Shown here: positions 52,135 through 60,598 of the stretch, piece after piece
Position numbering within the stretch: position 1 is the stretch's first letter
Layout of the letters: each line of letters begins with the position of its first letter
DNA from: Bacillota bacterium
Lineage (GTDB): Bacteria; Eremiobacterota; SpSt-956; JAKJGF01
Direction: 5' to 3'
Assembly (NCBI GenBank): GCA_029555925.1
Contig: JAKPQU010000630.1
Location: forward strand, 5,118 to 69,117
DNA length: 64,000 nucleotides
Program-made: the position numbers and the translations under genes
The notes under the pieces: generated by a model
Databases searched by the model: none
Seen by the model: the letters and a program-made list of their open reading frames with translations, nothing else
What the model was told of the DNA's origin: nothing

Positions 52135-53283
52135 ATGAATATAGATTTCCATTATTACTGTATGGCAATTCTATCTATGGCGGCAGGATATGACAGGGAG
52201 GATGCTTTCACTATCGCCTATGCTTCCCAGTATCTCGATGATGCCACAGACGGCACTCCTTTAATTATCGGCAAAGAAGGGAATGAATTCTATCCTGTCC
52301 GAACCCAGCATATAGGAGTTAAAGCCTTTCTGGAAAGCTACTGGAGAGAAATCTATATGCCCTTTCATTTTCCTCCTCCTCATCCTTACGGGAACGGCAA
52401 TTTCTCTTTTATTGTAGAATCTGCACTTGATCAGTCTCTTCTGTCTCACAGGATTTTAGATGAAGCCATGAATGAACCTCCTGATGAAACGATCGCTCAC
52501 CCCGATGAAATGATGAGGATGAGGCTTAAATGGCGCAGAAATCTCTGCCGTACCGGCATAGCAATACATACTTTTTCAGACTCATGGGCACACCAGGGTT
52601 TTTCCGGAAGATTTAACTGGGAAAATAATGTTATTGCCATATATGAACGTGCATATGATAAAGATGAAGAAGAATACAACAGACGAAGTATTTTCTGGAG
52701 AGTATTACCACCTGTAGGTCATGCCAGAACAGGTCTCTATGCGGATAATACGGATTTTATCGGGAAATATATTATCAGAAAAAACGGCAGCGGAACAGAA
52801 GAGATAAAAAGGAATAATCAAATAGAATTCTTACAGGCAGCAGAGGCAGTTTATAATAAATTACTTTATGCGAAAAAACCCGATTATATGGAAAAAGTCA
52901 ATATAATTCCCTGGGAAAATCTGAGGGATAAAATAAATAAATTACTCACATCACATGAGGTTAATATGAAAAAAAGATGCTGGAACTGGCTCCGGGAATT
53001 CAAAGATATAATTACAGGCAATATGTGGAGACATTTCAGATATGATATAAAAAAATGGAAAAGAGAGGCTTTAAAGAGCGGCAAAAACAAAAATATAGAT
53101 GACATGTATAACTTTCCAGATGTAAACTGGGAAGATTTCCGGCAATCGCTCTGGTTTCATTTCCATGAAGCAGCAAGACAGCAGCGTAATTTTGTAATGA
53201 ATAAACTGCCGCCACCTTACGGTACAAAAGAAGGTTTTCCTGAAACAGAAAGTAATTTCAGCGAAAATTCGACTCTGTCATAA
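52135..53283 (+). CDS. DUF6765-like protein
   Basis: The protein has 382 residues. NIDFHYYCMAILSMAAGYDREDAFTIAYASQYLDDA (residues 2-37) and GIAIHTFSDSWAHQGFSG (about 145-162) match a DUF6765-like family with conserved His/Asp motifs resembling a metal site (zinc-dependent phospholipase C/S1 nuclease-like all-alpha fold; this fold assignment is inferred). A basic, tryptophan-rich C-terminal region follows. The function is unknown. ATG 52135 gives the family N-terminus and has AAAGAGAG upstream; ATG 52114 would add seven residues. It is divergent from mazEF with its own promoter. Confidence 0.7.
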   Translation: MNIDFHYYCMAILSMAAGYDREDAFTIAYASQYLDDATDGTPLIIGKEGNEFYPVRTQHIGVKAFLESYWREIYMPFHFPPPHPYGNGNFSFIVESALDQSLLSHRILDEAMNEPPDETIAHPDEMMRMRLKWRRNLCRTGIAIHTFSDSWAHQGFSGRFNWENNVIAIYERAYDKDEEEYNRRSIFWRVLPPVGHARTGLYADNTDFIGKYIIRKNGSGTEEIKRNNQIEFLQAAEAVYNKLLYAKKPDYMEKVNIIPWENLRDKINKLLTSHEVNMKKRCWNWLREFKDIITGNMWRHFRYDIKKWKREALKSGKNKNIDDMYNFPDVNWEDFRQSLWFHFHEAARQQRNFVMNKLPPPYGTKEGFPETESNFSENSTLS

Positions 53284-53401
53284 GTTTTATATAAACCTCT
53301 GTTAAATCCTTTTCTTATTTCTTACAATTGAAAAAAACAGAAAAAACCTTTATAATATCGTTTAATATTCGCTATTAAAGGAGACATCTATAATTTCATA
53401 T

Positions 53402-53520
53402 ATGCTTGTTTTTATAGGCGGAGGACTCAGAGCAAGTATGAGATATCTTATGACTATGATCTTTGCCGGCCATCTGAAATATCCTTCGGTATCTATATGG
53501 GAATATCCATATTCTTATTA
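53402..53520 (+). pseudogene. Possible fluoride-channel (CrcB/FluC) remnant
   Basis: After AAAGGAG, ATG 53402 opens 38 codons whose start (MLVFIGGGLRASMRYLMTMIF) resembles the N-terminus of CrcB/FluC. The frame then stops and only fragments (GISIFLLNSGG in another frame) continue. It looks like a truncated, frameshifted gene. The remainder of the 53284-53629 gap shows nothing else. The match is short, so chance resemblance remains possible. Confidence 0.4.
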
Positions 53521-53629
53521 AATTCAGGAGGTATGACATGAACCTTCCTGTATTTGCTCTCTTTCCTCTTTCCATATTGAACAATAACTGCAATAAATTT
53601 CTGCTCTGTAGAAGGTTTGAAAATTGACC

Positions 53630-54526
53630 TTATTTCACAGCCACAGCAAATTCTTTATTTAAAATCTGTGTTCTCTTTGTGACCTTTGCCATCTGAATTC
53701 CTACGATAACGAGAATTATCCCTGCTATCTGAACGGCGCTGAGAGGTTCTTTCAGGATAAGGGCGGCACAGAGTATAACAAGAGGTCTCTGAAGAAGGCC
53801 TATAACAGACATTCTCGTAGAGCCCATAAAATATATGGCCATAAGAAAACTTATATTTGCAATAGCGGCGGCAACACCTATAATACTGCCTATAACCCAT
53901 GTATTGACTGACATAGGCCACACGGTGGGCAGAAAAAACAACGCCACAATGGCATCCATTATAAACATATAGGTAGATACCTGCATGGGAGGAAAGGTTC
54001 TTGTGGCATCATCCAGTTGTGTCCGATAAATAGTGGATACGGCAACAGAACCGAAAGCGCATAAAAGTCCTAGTATATTGAAGGTCTGAGAATTTGATGT
54101 TCCTCTGTGTATTTCAATACTGAGTAAAATACCTGCAAAACAGAATAAAAAACCAATCCAGAATCTCTTAGAAAGTATTTCCTTTCCGAGCATTTGATTT
54201 ACAATTGCCACAAAGGCCGGAGTGGCGGTAATAATTGTAATGACTACGACGGCAGTAAGATATTTCAAAGCAACAAGGACAAGGCCGCATGTACTCATAA
54301 GAAGCAGTGCCAGCCATAAAAGACCGGCCGTATTTTTCCAGCCAATCCATCTGTATCTTTTTACAAGAGGTAAAACTACAATACCTCCTATAAGAAACCG
54401 CAGTATGAGCAACTCATAAGGAGTTACAAAATATCTGTATCCTATCTTGGAAAGGACAGGTTCTACGGCAGATGAAACAACACATATAAATGCACATAAG
54501 AACGAATTAATATTTTTATTAAACAT
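53630..54526 (-). CDS. EamA-family DMT transporter
   Basis: The protein has 298 residues with ten predicted membrane segments in two EamA repeats (FLCAFICVVSSAVEPVLSKIGYRYFVTPYELLILRFLIGG in the first; SVIGLLQRPLVILCAALILKEPLSAVQIAGIILVIVGIQ in the second). DMT transporters export amino acids, metabolites or small peptides. Its start overlaps the stop of the ATP-grasp gene by eight bases (54519-54526), so it is translated with it. It is therefore the likely exporter of the product made by that enzyme and the SbnB-like dehydrogenase. Confidence 0.87.
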   Translation of the reverse strand: MFNKNINSFLCAFICVVSSAVEPVLSKIGYRYFVTPYELLILRFLIGGIVVLPLVKRYRWIGWKNTAGLLWLALLLMSTCGLVLVALKYLTAVVVITIITATPAFVAIVNQMLGKEILSKRFWIGFLFCFAGILLSIEIHRGTSNSQTFNILGLLCAFGSVAVSTIYRTQLDDATRTFPPMQVSTYMFIMDAIVALFFLPTVWPMSVNTWVIGSIIGVAAAIANISFLMAIYFMGSTRMSVIGLLQRPLVILCAALILKEPLSAVQIAGIILVIVGIQMAKVTKRTQILNKEFAVAVK

Positions 54527-55955
54527 AATATTTCTGCAGAGGCGGACAGGCTTCTGCCCCGATAACGGGAAGTATTATTCCTCCTCCTACGAGATTCATT
54601 TTCTTTACTTTTCCTTTTTCCTCCAGAACATTTGTCCTCGTAAGGGCAGTGCCGGTAAAAGCACCGTTTATATGATGGGGACAGAAATCATATTCGACAC
54701 GGTGGTTTATAAGATGGCCGTCATCGTCTATATCCGTTACCCCTATGGTCGGATAGGTCACCCTTTTCTGGAAGATAAAACCATCAAGGTCAGTTCTCTC
54801 TTTAATTATATCCATCCATGATTTCTCACTGTGGGCTGCACCGAATTCCACACCTTTACCGAAACCTGCATCGGCAGGTTTTGTAATCCAGAGATCCTTT
54901 TCTTTTATCACAGTGTCCGTCATATGAGTCTCATATTTAAGATTTACAGAATAAGGAACAATTTCTTTAATTATCCTGTCTTCTTCTTCTGAAAGGCCTA
55001 TCTCTTTACGGCATTCTTCATTGCTCAGGAGAGAAAAAACCTCCTTTGTCCGTGTAAGCCAGACTCTGGTGGCATTAATAATAAGATATTTATCGGGATT
55101 ATGGCAGATTGTTTCATAATCTTTAATATTGAGTCCTTCTTCCCTGTATTTCGTCATATATACGGAATTTCTCCATATCATGTCTATTTCCTGATTATCA
55201 AACATTATCTTCTCACCGGACAGGCTTATTTCATAGGGGAAACAGACCTTAATGGAAAGTTTTTCACCATATTTTTCCCTGGCAAGTTCTTCACATATAA
55301 GGGCCATCTGGGGAAGGTCTATAAATTTAGGCAAATATCCATGTTCTATTACAAGTGCTATATTGTGAGGAAATTTACCGGCATATCTGTAAGTATATTC
55401 ATCTACGAACCAGTTCAGGATATGATGAGCCAGAAGAACAGGCTGATAAAAAAAGCCCAGGGAATTCAGGAAATGAGATGCCATCCTCTGGGAAACATCA
55501 TAAAAATCAATAGCAAGAGGTGCAGCCTGATTGACTTCTATGATGGAAAAATCACCTGTAAAAAAATTCAAATATCCATCAATCCTTCTGTGACGTCTCT
55601 TTAAAGAATAATCCGATTCAAAGGTGCATTCTTCTACAAGGTGCCTTCCTCCGGGAGTCAAAGAATTCATCAGACGGTTATATAGAGGGCCTCCTCTGTC
55701 ACAGAGAATATATTGTTCAAGCTTAATCAAAACATCTATGAAAAGCTCCAGTTTCGCTGTAACATTTTTTATTATGTCTTTCGTTACAATATAAGGTACG
55801 GGGAATACGGTAACAGGCATGGGGTCACTCTTAAGTCTCTCGTCTTTTATCTTATCATAGGTAGCAATTTTCTGGCATTCCCGGCAGATTCTCACAAGTT
55901 CTTCAGGAGGCGTTTCCTCCAGGCATTTTATTAAGTTTTCATTTGTAAGTTTCAT
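54519..55955 (-). CDS. Circularly permuted ATP-grasp enzyme, copy 2
   Basis: The protein has 478 residues. A GDFSIIEVNQAAPLAIDFYDVSQ region and the ATP-binding loop WITKPADAGFGKGVEFG (near residue 370) place it with ATP-grasp amide ligases of the circularly permuted type. The C-terminus VGGGIILPV corresponds to AGGGIIPV of copy 1 at 39006. It would ligate a carboxylate to an amine with ATP. It sits between an SbnB-like dehydrogenase and an exporter. ATG 55955 has GAAAGG eight bases upstream. The frame runs 42 codons further upstream, but those are heptamer-repeat translation (such as ITHHASRITHYASR) and are excluded. Confidence 0.78.
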   Translation of the reverse strand: MKLTNENLIKCLEETPPEELVRICRECQKIATYDKIKDERLKSDPMPVTVFPVPYIVTKDIIKNVTAKLELFIDVLIKLEQYILCDRGGPLYNRLMNSLTPGGRHLVEECTFESDYSLKRRHRRIDGYLNFFTGDFSIIEVNQAAPLAIDFYDVSQRMASHFLNSLGFFYQPVLLAHHILNWFVDEYTYRYAGKFPHNIALVIEHGYLPKFIDLPQMALICEELAREKYGEKLSIKVCFPYEISLSGEKIMFDNQEIDMIWRNSVYMTKYREEGLNIKDYETICHNPDKYLIINATRVWLTRTKEVFSLLSNEECRKEIGLSEEEDRIIKEIVPYSVNLKYETHMTDTVIKEKDLWITKPADAGFGKGVEFGAAHSEKSWMDIIKERTDLDGFIFQKRVTYPTIGVTDIDDDGHLINHRVEYDFCPHHINGAFTGTALTRTNVLEEKGKVKKMNLVGGGIILPVIGAEACPPLQKYYV

Positions 55956-55976
55956 AGGTTGTACCTTTCTTTTAAA

Positions 55977-56121
55977 TCGTGACGCGTAATGCGTGATGCG
56001 TGATGCATGATGCGTGATGCCATAATCGTGACGCGTGACGCGTAACGCGTGACGCGCAGGGTAAGCCTGCTCACTTTTCACTTTTCACGACTCACGACTC
56101 ACGACTCACGACTCACGACTC
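55977..56121. repeat. Opposed heptamer arms between the ATP-grasp and SbnB-like genes
   Basis: TGC/CGC units lie beside the ATP-grasp start. A GCAGGGTAAGCCTGC-type hairpin is followed by five reverse CGACTCA units that overlap the stop of the SbnB-like gene. Confidence 0.85.
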
Positions 56122-57160
56122 AAATCCATTTACATGATGTCCATAGAGTAAGTTTCGTTCCAATCCCTTTCCTGATTGCTTCTTTATAAACCCTCCAGGC
56201 CACAAGGCCGTCTTCAAAAGCAAGGCCGATAGGAGAAAAGAATATATTCTCATCACGGGACTGTCTTCCCGGCTTTTTCCCTGCAAGCACGGGAGCTATG
56301 TCTTCCACTACACTTTCCGGTATGACCCCCTGAAATACTGCAAGAGCAAGAGTCTGAACGCCTCTATGTTTATTCTGTTCCCATATATCGGTAAATACCC
56401 TGTCCATACGCTTCAGGAGTATTGTTTCCGACTCATAACATCCTATATTTATAACTGTAATACCTTTCTCCTTAACCCATTCCGCTTTCACAACAGGTTT
56501 ATCCATATTAGGCAAACAGGTAACTATAAGACTGCAATCTTTTACTGCTTCTTCTGCCGTATCTACAGGGATAATATTGAGTCCTGTCCTTTCGCCCATT
56601 TCTTCGGCAAATCTATGCTTTGCCTCTCTTCTGGAATAAACCTTTACTTTTTTAAGATGCGGCAAAGCGAGTTGGAGGCCGAGAAGCTGTGTCCTCATAT
56701 TGACACCTGCTCCTACGAGTCCGATTTCTTCGGTTTCCGGATCGGCAATTTTTTCTGCTACAATACGTGTAACTCCTCCAGTTCTTGTGGCGCTTATTAC
56801 CTGTGCATCCATTACACAGAGAGGGGTTTTTGTAACAGAATCAAAGAGTATTGTAAGACCTGCGGCTCTCGGAAGTCCTATTTCCACATTGGGAGGCATG
56901 GCTCCAAGGATTTTACAGGAATAGATCTCCTCTTCTCCGAGATCCACACAGGCAGGAAGAAAATTTACAAGGCCCGCTCTATGTTCATGATCTTTCTTTT
57001 TAATTTTCAATGATGTTTTCAGGGGCTGAACAATTCTATCTTCTAAAAGTAATTCAAACCCTCTCTTTACATCTTCTGATGCTTTATTTACATCATTTCC
57101 TCCGCAGGCAATTACATCTTCAAGAGAGAGAAACAATATGTTTTTTTCGGGATATTCCAT
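56120..57160 (-). CDS. Ornithine cyclodeaminase/SbnB-like dehydrogenase
   Basis: The protein has 346 residues. The ornithine cyclodeaminase/mu-crystallin fold shows DAQVISATRTGGVTRIVAEKIADP, the NAD-binding GLVGAGVNMRTQL (about 150-162) and VINIGCYESE. Family members include ornithine cyclodeaminase, alanine dehydrogenase and SbnB, which makes 2,3-diaminopropionate with SbnA. The subfamily cannot be read directly, but the neighbours (ATP-grasp, exporter) favour an amino-acid building block for a small amide. AAAGGAA precedes the ATG. The stop TGA lies in the following heptamer array. Confidence 0.83.
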   Translation of the reverse strand: MEYPEKNILFLSLEDVIACGGNDVNKASEDVKRGFELLLEDRIVQPLKTSLKIKKKDHEHRAGLVNFLPACVDLGEEEIYSCKILGAMPPNVEIGLPRAAGLTILFDSVTKTPLCVMDAQVISATRTGGVTRIVAEKIADPETEEIGLVGAGVNMRTQLLGLQLALPHLKKVKVYSRREAKHRFAEEMGERTGLNIIPVDTAEEAVKDCSLIVTCLPNMDKPVVKAEWVKEKGITVINIGCYESETILLKRMDRVFTDIWEQNKHRGVQTLALAVFQGVIPESVVEDIAPVLAGKKPGRQSRDENIFFSPIGLAFEDGLVAWRVYKEAIRKGIGTKLTLWTSCKWI

Positions 57161-57181
57161 TGTATGGTATTCCTTTCTGTA

Positions 57182-57212
57182 TCGTGACGCGTAACGCGTG
57201 ACGCGTGACGCG
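57182..57212. repeat. CGC-class heptamer array
   Basis: Four units beside the SbnB-like start. AT-rich DNA from 57213 to 57338 holds nothing I can assign. Confidence 0.8.
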
Positions 57213-57338
57213 AAGCAGAAAAATTTTGTATATAATAATTTACATATTATAATCTACAGATGGATTTATCACAATAAGTGAAATTACATTTTTTTATAGA
57301 ATCAGTTAAAAGGGGGAACGGGATAAAAGGGGAATATA

Positions 57339-57422
57339 GTGAGTGGTGAGTCGTAAAAAGTGAAAAGTGAAAAGTGAGCAGGCTTACCCTGCGCATCACG
57401 CATCACGCGTTACGCGTCACGA
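57339..57422. repeat. Opposed heptamer arms with GCAGG hairpin
   Basis: GTGAGTG and GTGAAAA units, the hairpin GCAGG-CTTAC-CCTGC (57378-57392), then reverse CATCACG/CGTTACG/CGTCACG units beside the TPR gene start. Confidence 0.85.
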
Positions 57423-57442
57423 TTTTAAAAACGGAGCAGTCT

Positions 57443-58741
57443 ATGGAAGAAGAGAATTCACAGCAAAAGGCAGCAATCTACAATAAAACTGGCCTCCATC
57501 TGGCCGGTCAGGCAAAATGGAAGGAAGCTATCGAAGCATACAAAAAAGCTATTGCCATATGCCCTGATTGCGCGAAATTCTATATTAACCTGGGGAAAGC
57601 CTATAACAGTACAGGCAGAGTCGATCTTGCCATTGAGCAATGGCAGAAAGCCCTGGAACTGGAGCCAGAAAGAGCTTCATCTCATTATGAAATAGAAGAA
57701 CTTCGAGAGATTTCTGCAGAAGAAATAAAAAAAGAAGAGATAGTATCAGATAAAGCCATAGAAGAAGAGAAAAAAAGAGAAGAAGAGAAAAAAAAGAAAG
57801 AAGCTTTAGAGTGTTTTAAAGCAGGCCTTGCCTGTTATGAAAATAAGAAAATTGAGGAAGCCGTCTCGTCCTGGGAACATGCCATTGAGCTTTACCCTGA
57901 ATTTCTTGAAGTTCACTTAAATCTTGGCACTGCTTTAAAAGAGCTTGGCAGGCAGGACAGGGCAAAATATCATTATAAAAGAGCAATAGAAATAGATCCC
58001 CTTGAAATGCTCGCCCATTATAACCTGGGACTCTTATATTACCAGGAAGAAAATTATTATGATGCCAGTGAAGAATATAAAAAAGCCCTGGAAATATGCC
58101 CTTCTGACATAGCTTCCATTCACAATCTCGGCATGGCCTGTTACCGGCAGGGAAAGCTTAAAGAAGCAGAAAAAGAATTCAAAAAAGTTCTGGAACTCGA
58201 TCATGCATACGGGCCGGCCTATTATTCACTGGGTTTAATCTATGATGAAATGGGAAGGTTAAACTCCGCATCAACTCATTATCAGAAAGCACTCCTTTTA
58301 ATGCCGGACCATGGTCCCACTCACTATGAACTGGGAATTGTATATTTCAAAAAAAGAAATTTTGAATTTGCTCTGTCAGAATGGGAAAAAGCCCTGAAAC
58401 TTGAACCGGACCATTACAGGTCAGTCCACGGTAACATGGGAATTATATATGAAGAATTAAAAGACGATGATAAGGCATGGAGAGAATATGAACTGGCAAT
58501 AAAATACAATCCTTCAGACGTAAACTCTCTTTTCAGGCTCGGTGTATTGCTGATAAGAGAAGGTTTATACGAAGATGCCCTGACACATTTAAATGAAGCC
58601 ATAAACCTGGAAAAACATGGAGACCTGGCAGATAAAGCATATGAGTATATAGAAACTATTAATAACATACTTGAAGAAGAGGAGGAGAGAGAGAAAGAAG
58701 AACAGGAAGAGGGCAATAAAGAAGTGAATAGTGAGTCGTGA
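57443..58741 (+). CDS. TPR-repeat protein with coiled-coil insert
   Basis: The protein is 432 residues from ATG 57443 (GGAG six bases upstream). The first two TPR units (about 8-75) are separated from the rest by a Glu/Lys-rich helical stretch (EEIKKEEIVSDKAIEEEKKREEEKKKKE, about 88-125). Eight to nine TPR units follow (CLACYENKKIEEAVSSWEHAIELYPE, VHLNLGTALKELGRQDRAKYHYKRAIEIDPLEML, YYSLGLIYDEMGRLNSASTHYQKALLLMPD). It has no signal peptide, so it is a cytosolic protein-binding scaffold. The extra upstream frame begins with repeat-encoded residues. The last residues (Val-Asn-Ser-Glu-Ser-stop) lie in heptamers. Confidence 0.83.
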   Translation: MEEENSQQKAAIYNKTGLHLAGQAKWKEAIEAYKKAIAICPDCAKFYINLGKAYNSTGRVDLAIEQWQKALELEPERASSHYEIEELREISAEEIKKEEIVSDKAIEEEKKREEEKKKKEALECFKAGLACYENKKIEEAVSSWEHAIELYPEFLEVHLNLGTALKELGRQDRAKYHYKRAIEIDPLEMLAHYNLGLLYYQEENYYDASEEYKKALEICPSDIASIHNLGMACYRQGKLKEAEKEFKKVLELDHAYGPAYYSLGLIYDEMGRLNSASTHYQKALLLMPDHGPTHYELGIVYFKKRNFEFALSEWEKALKLEPDHYRSVHGNMGIIYEELKDDDKAWREYELAIKYNPSDVNSLFRLGVLLIREGLYEDALTHLNEAINLEKHGDLADKAYEYIETINNILEEEEEREKEEQEEGNKEVNSES

Positions 58742-58874
58742 GTCATGAAAAGTGAAAAAGTGAAAAGCGAGAAAAAGTGAGTCGTGAGTTGTGAGTTATG
58801 AAAAGTAAGTAGGCTTAGCCTGCGCGTCACGCGTTACGCGTTACGCGTCACGATTATAGCATTACGCATCACGC
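58724..58874. repeat. Large opposed heptamer array
   Basis: GTGAATA, GTGAGTC, GTGAAAA and GTGAGTT units contain the TPR-protein stop codon. An AGGCTTAGCCT hairpin and reverse CGTCACG/CGTTACG units lead to the 3' end of the PhnD-like gene. Confidence 0.85.
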
Positions 58875-58877
58875 CAG

Positions 58878-59807
58878 TTACTTTACCGGCGTCGGAGTTT
58901 CATCTTTATCTTTCAATGTAGAAAGTTTCTTCATCGCATTTCTGATAGAATCATAATCGCTGTCTTTAGCTTCCACATAACCGTCTACTCTCAATATTTT
59001 CCTTAACTCTATCGTCTCATCGGATTTACCTATATTCAGGAAGGCAGCTTTAACTTTATTTACATCTTCCTGTGGTAAATCACTTCTGACTATAAAACAA
59101 CTGATAGGTATATCACCTGTTTCCATTATAACAGTGAGATCTTTCTGATATTTTTCAGCTTCCGGCGAGTCAAAGACAAAGCTTGATACGACTCCTCCGT
59201 CAACATAGCCGTTATAAACAGAAATAATCGATGACAGATGGTCATCAAGGAAAACTATTCTGGAAAAATAATCTTCAAGTTTTGTTACTCCCAGGTCAGC
59301 CATCATTACCCTGGGGAAAAGATAGCCAGATGTAGATTGTTTATCTACAAAAGCAAATTTCTTACCTCTTAAATCATCGAAATTCTTCAGACCGCTGTCT
59401 TTCCTTACTACAATAAAACTTTTATAGGTATCTTTACCTTTTTCTACCGTTTTAACAACAGGAATTACATTCAGTTCTTTTTTTAACTTTACATAAATAA
59501 GTCCGCTTACCGAACCAATATGAGCCTCTTTTTTTTGAAAGGCTTCAATAATATTTCTATAATTTTTCCTTTCATCAACTTCAATATTAATACCTGTTTT
59601 ATTGGAGAGATAATCACCAAGGGCCTGCCATCTTTCAACCATATAATGTTTTCCACCGCCTGCTATATAAACCATCTTCAATGAATGTCCTGCCTTAACG
59701 GATGGCTTCGGAGTTAATGAAGAATGATGAGTCACATTATGATCTTTTTCTCTGCATCCTGTAATAAATAACGAAATCAGTAAAAAAAATAGAGATAATT
59801 TTTTCAT
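58878..59807 (-). CDS. PhnD-like periplasmic binding lipoprotein
   Basis: The protein has 309 residues. A signal with lipobox ITGC (residue 18) makes it a lipoprotein. A Type-II periplasmic-binding fold of the PhnD/phosphonate-binding family is indicated by GDYLSNKTGINIEVDERKNYRNIIEAFQKKEAHIGSVSG, DLRGKKFAFVDKQSTSGYLFPRVMM and VDGGVVSSFVFDSPEAEKY. Such proteins bind phosphonates, phosphite or similar anions. No permease or ATPase is nearby, so it may feed a sensor or an unlinked transporter. It is eight bases from the rsmG stop, an apparent two-gene operon. The C-terminus is TPTPVK. Confidence 0.82.
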   Translation of the reverse strand: MKKLSLFFLLISLFITGCREKDHNVTHHSSLTPKPSVKAGHSLKMVYIAGGGKHYMVERWQALGDYLSNKTGINIEVDERKNYRNIIEAFQKKEAHIGSVSGLIYVKLKKELNVIPVVKTVEKGKDTYKSFIVVRKDSGLKNFDDLRGKKFAFVDKQSTSGYLFPRVMMADLGVTKLEDYFSRIVFLDDHLSSIISVYNGYVDGGVVSSFVFDSPEAEKYQKDLTVIMETGDIPISCFIVRSDLPQEDVNKVKAAFLNIGKSDETIELRKILRVDGYVEAKDSDYDSIRNAMKKLSTLKDKDETPTPVK

Positions 59808-59814
59808 AACCTGG

Positions 59815-60555
59815 TTATTCCTTTCCCTGATAATGGCCTCCCAGAGGCCTTTTGAGAGGAATACCGTTTCTTCTGGGATATTTCACAGGAGTGGGAAAAA
59901 TCTTCTTTATGACTATTAATTTCTTCTCACTGCTTTCATATGGTAACCTGACAGGTTTTATATCCAGAATTTCTCCTCCCAGTGTATTCAGAGCATATGC
60001 CGACATATCAATTTCTTCTGAATACTTCTTTCCTTTCTGGGCAATAAATATACCTTCTGTTTTTAGAAAAGGAAGAACATATTCAAGTAAAACAGGAAGT
60101 CCTGCTACGGCTCTGGCAAAAGCCACATCGAAATTCTCGCGGAATTCACTGTTCTGTCCGAAATCTTCTGCCCGTCCCTGATGGACATAAACATTATTTA
60201 AAGATAGCCTGTTAATCAAATTCTTAAGAAATTCTACTTTTTTCCCCGTAGCTTCCAGTAAATGTAAATTCATGGTATCTTCGACAATCTTCAATGGAAG
60301 TCCCGGGAATCCTCCTCCTGTTCCAATATCTATTACTTTTTTATCTGCCAGTTCAACTGCCTGAAGACAGCTCAGAGAATCAAGAAAATTTTCTCTTATT
60401 ATATCTTCCGCAGAAGAATGAGATGTAATATTCATTTTAGCATCCATTAATTCCAGAAGATATACAGAAAATTTCTCTATCTCTTTAACATCCAGAGAAA
60501 CTCCTGTTGCTTTAAATTCATCAATGTAATCATTAATATATCTATTAAATACCAT
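59815..60555 (-). CDS. rsmG: 16S rRNA m7G527 methyltransferase
   Basis: The protein has 246 residues. The GidB/RsmG signature is present: NITSH and the DSLSCLQAVELADKKVIDIGTGGGFPGLPLKIV block with the SAM loop DIGTGGGFPG, LLEATGKKVEFLKNLI, NVYVHQGRAEDF and FARAVAGL. It methylates G527 of 16S rRNA. A ~25-residue C-terminal extension (from about 220) is basic. ATG 60555 is only five bases from a -10 box of a strong promoter (60561-60589), so the mRNA would be nearly leaderless. The usual linkage to mnmG/gidA is not seen here. Confidence 0.93.
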   Translation of the reverse strand: MVFNRYINDYIDEFKATGVSLDVKEIEKFSVYLLELMDAKMNITSHSSAEDIIRENFLDSLSCLQAVELADKKVIDIGTGGGFPGLPLKIVEDTMNLHLLEATGKKVEFLKNLINRLSLNNVYVHQGRAEDFGQNSEFRENFDVAFARAVAGLPVLLEYVLPFLKTEGIFIAQKGKKYSEEIDMSAYALNTLGGEILDIKPVRLPYESSEKKLIVIKKIFPTPVKYPRRNGIPLKRPLGGHYQGKE

Positions 60556-60560
60556 ATCTT

Positions 60561-60589
60561 AATATAACATTATTGAGTATATGAGTCAA
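60561..60589 (-). promoter_or_regulatory. Strong promoter of rsmG giving a leaderless mRNA
   Basis: On the minus strand, TTGACT (60584-60589), a 17-base spacer and TATATT (60561-60566), with only AAGAT between the -10 box and ATG 60555. Transcription would start at or next to the start codon. Confidence 0.65.
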
Positions 60590-60598
60590 TTGGCAAAA

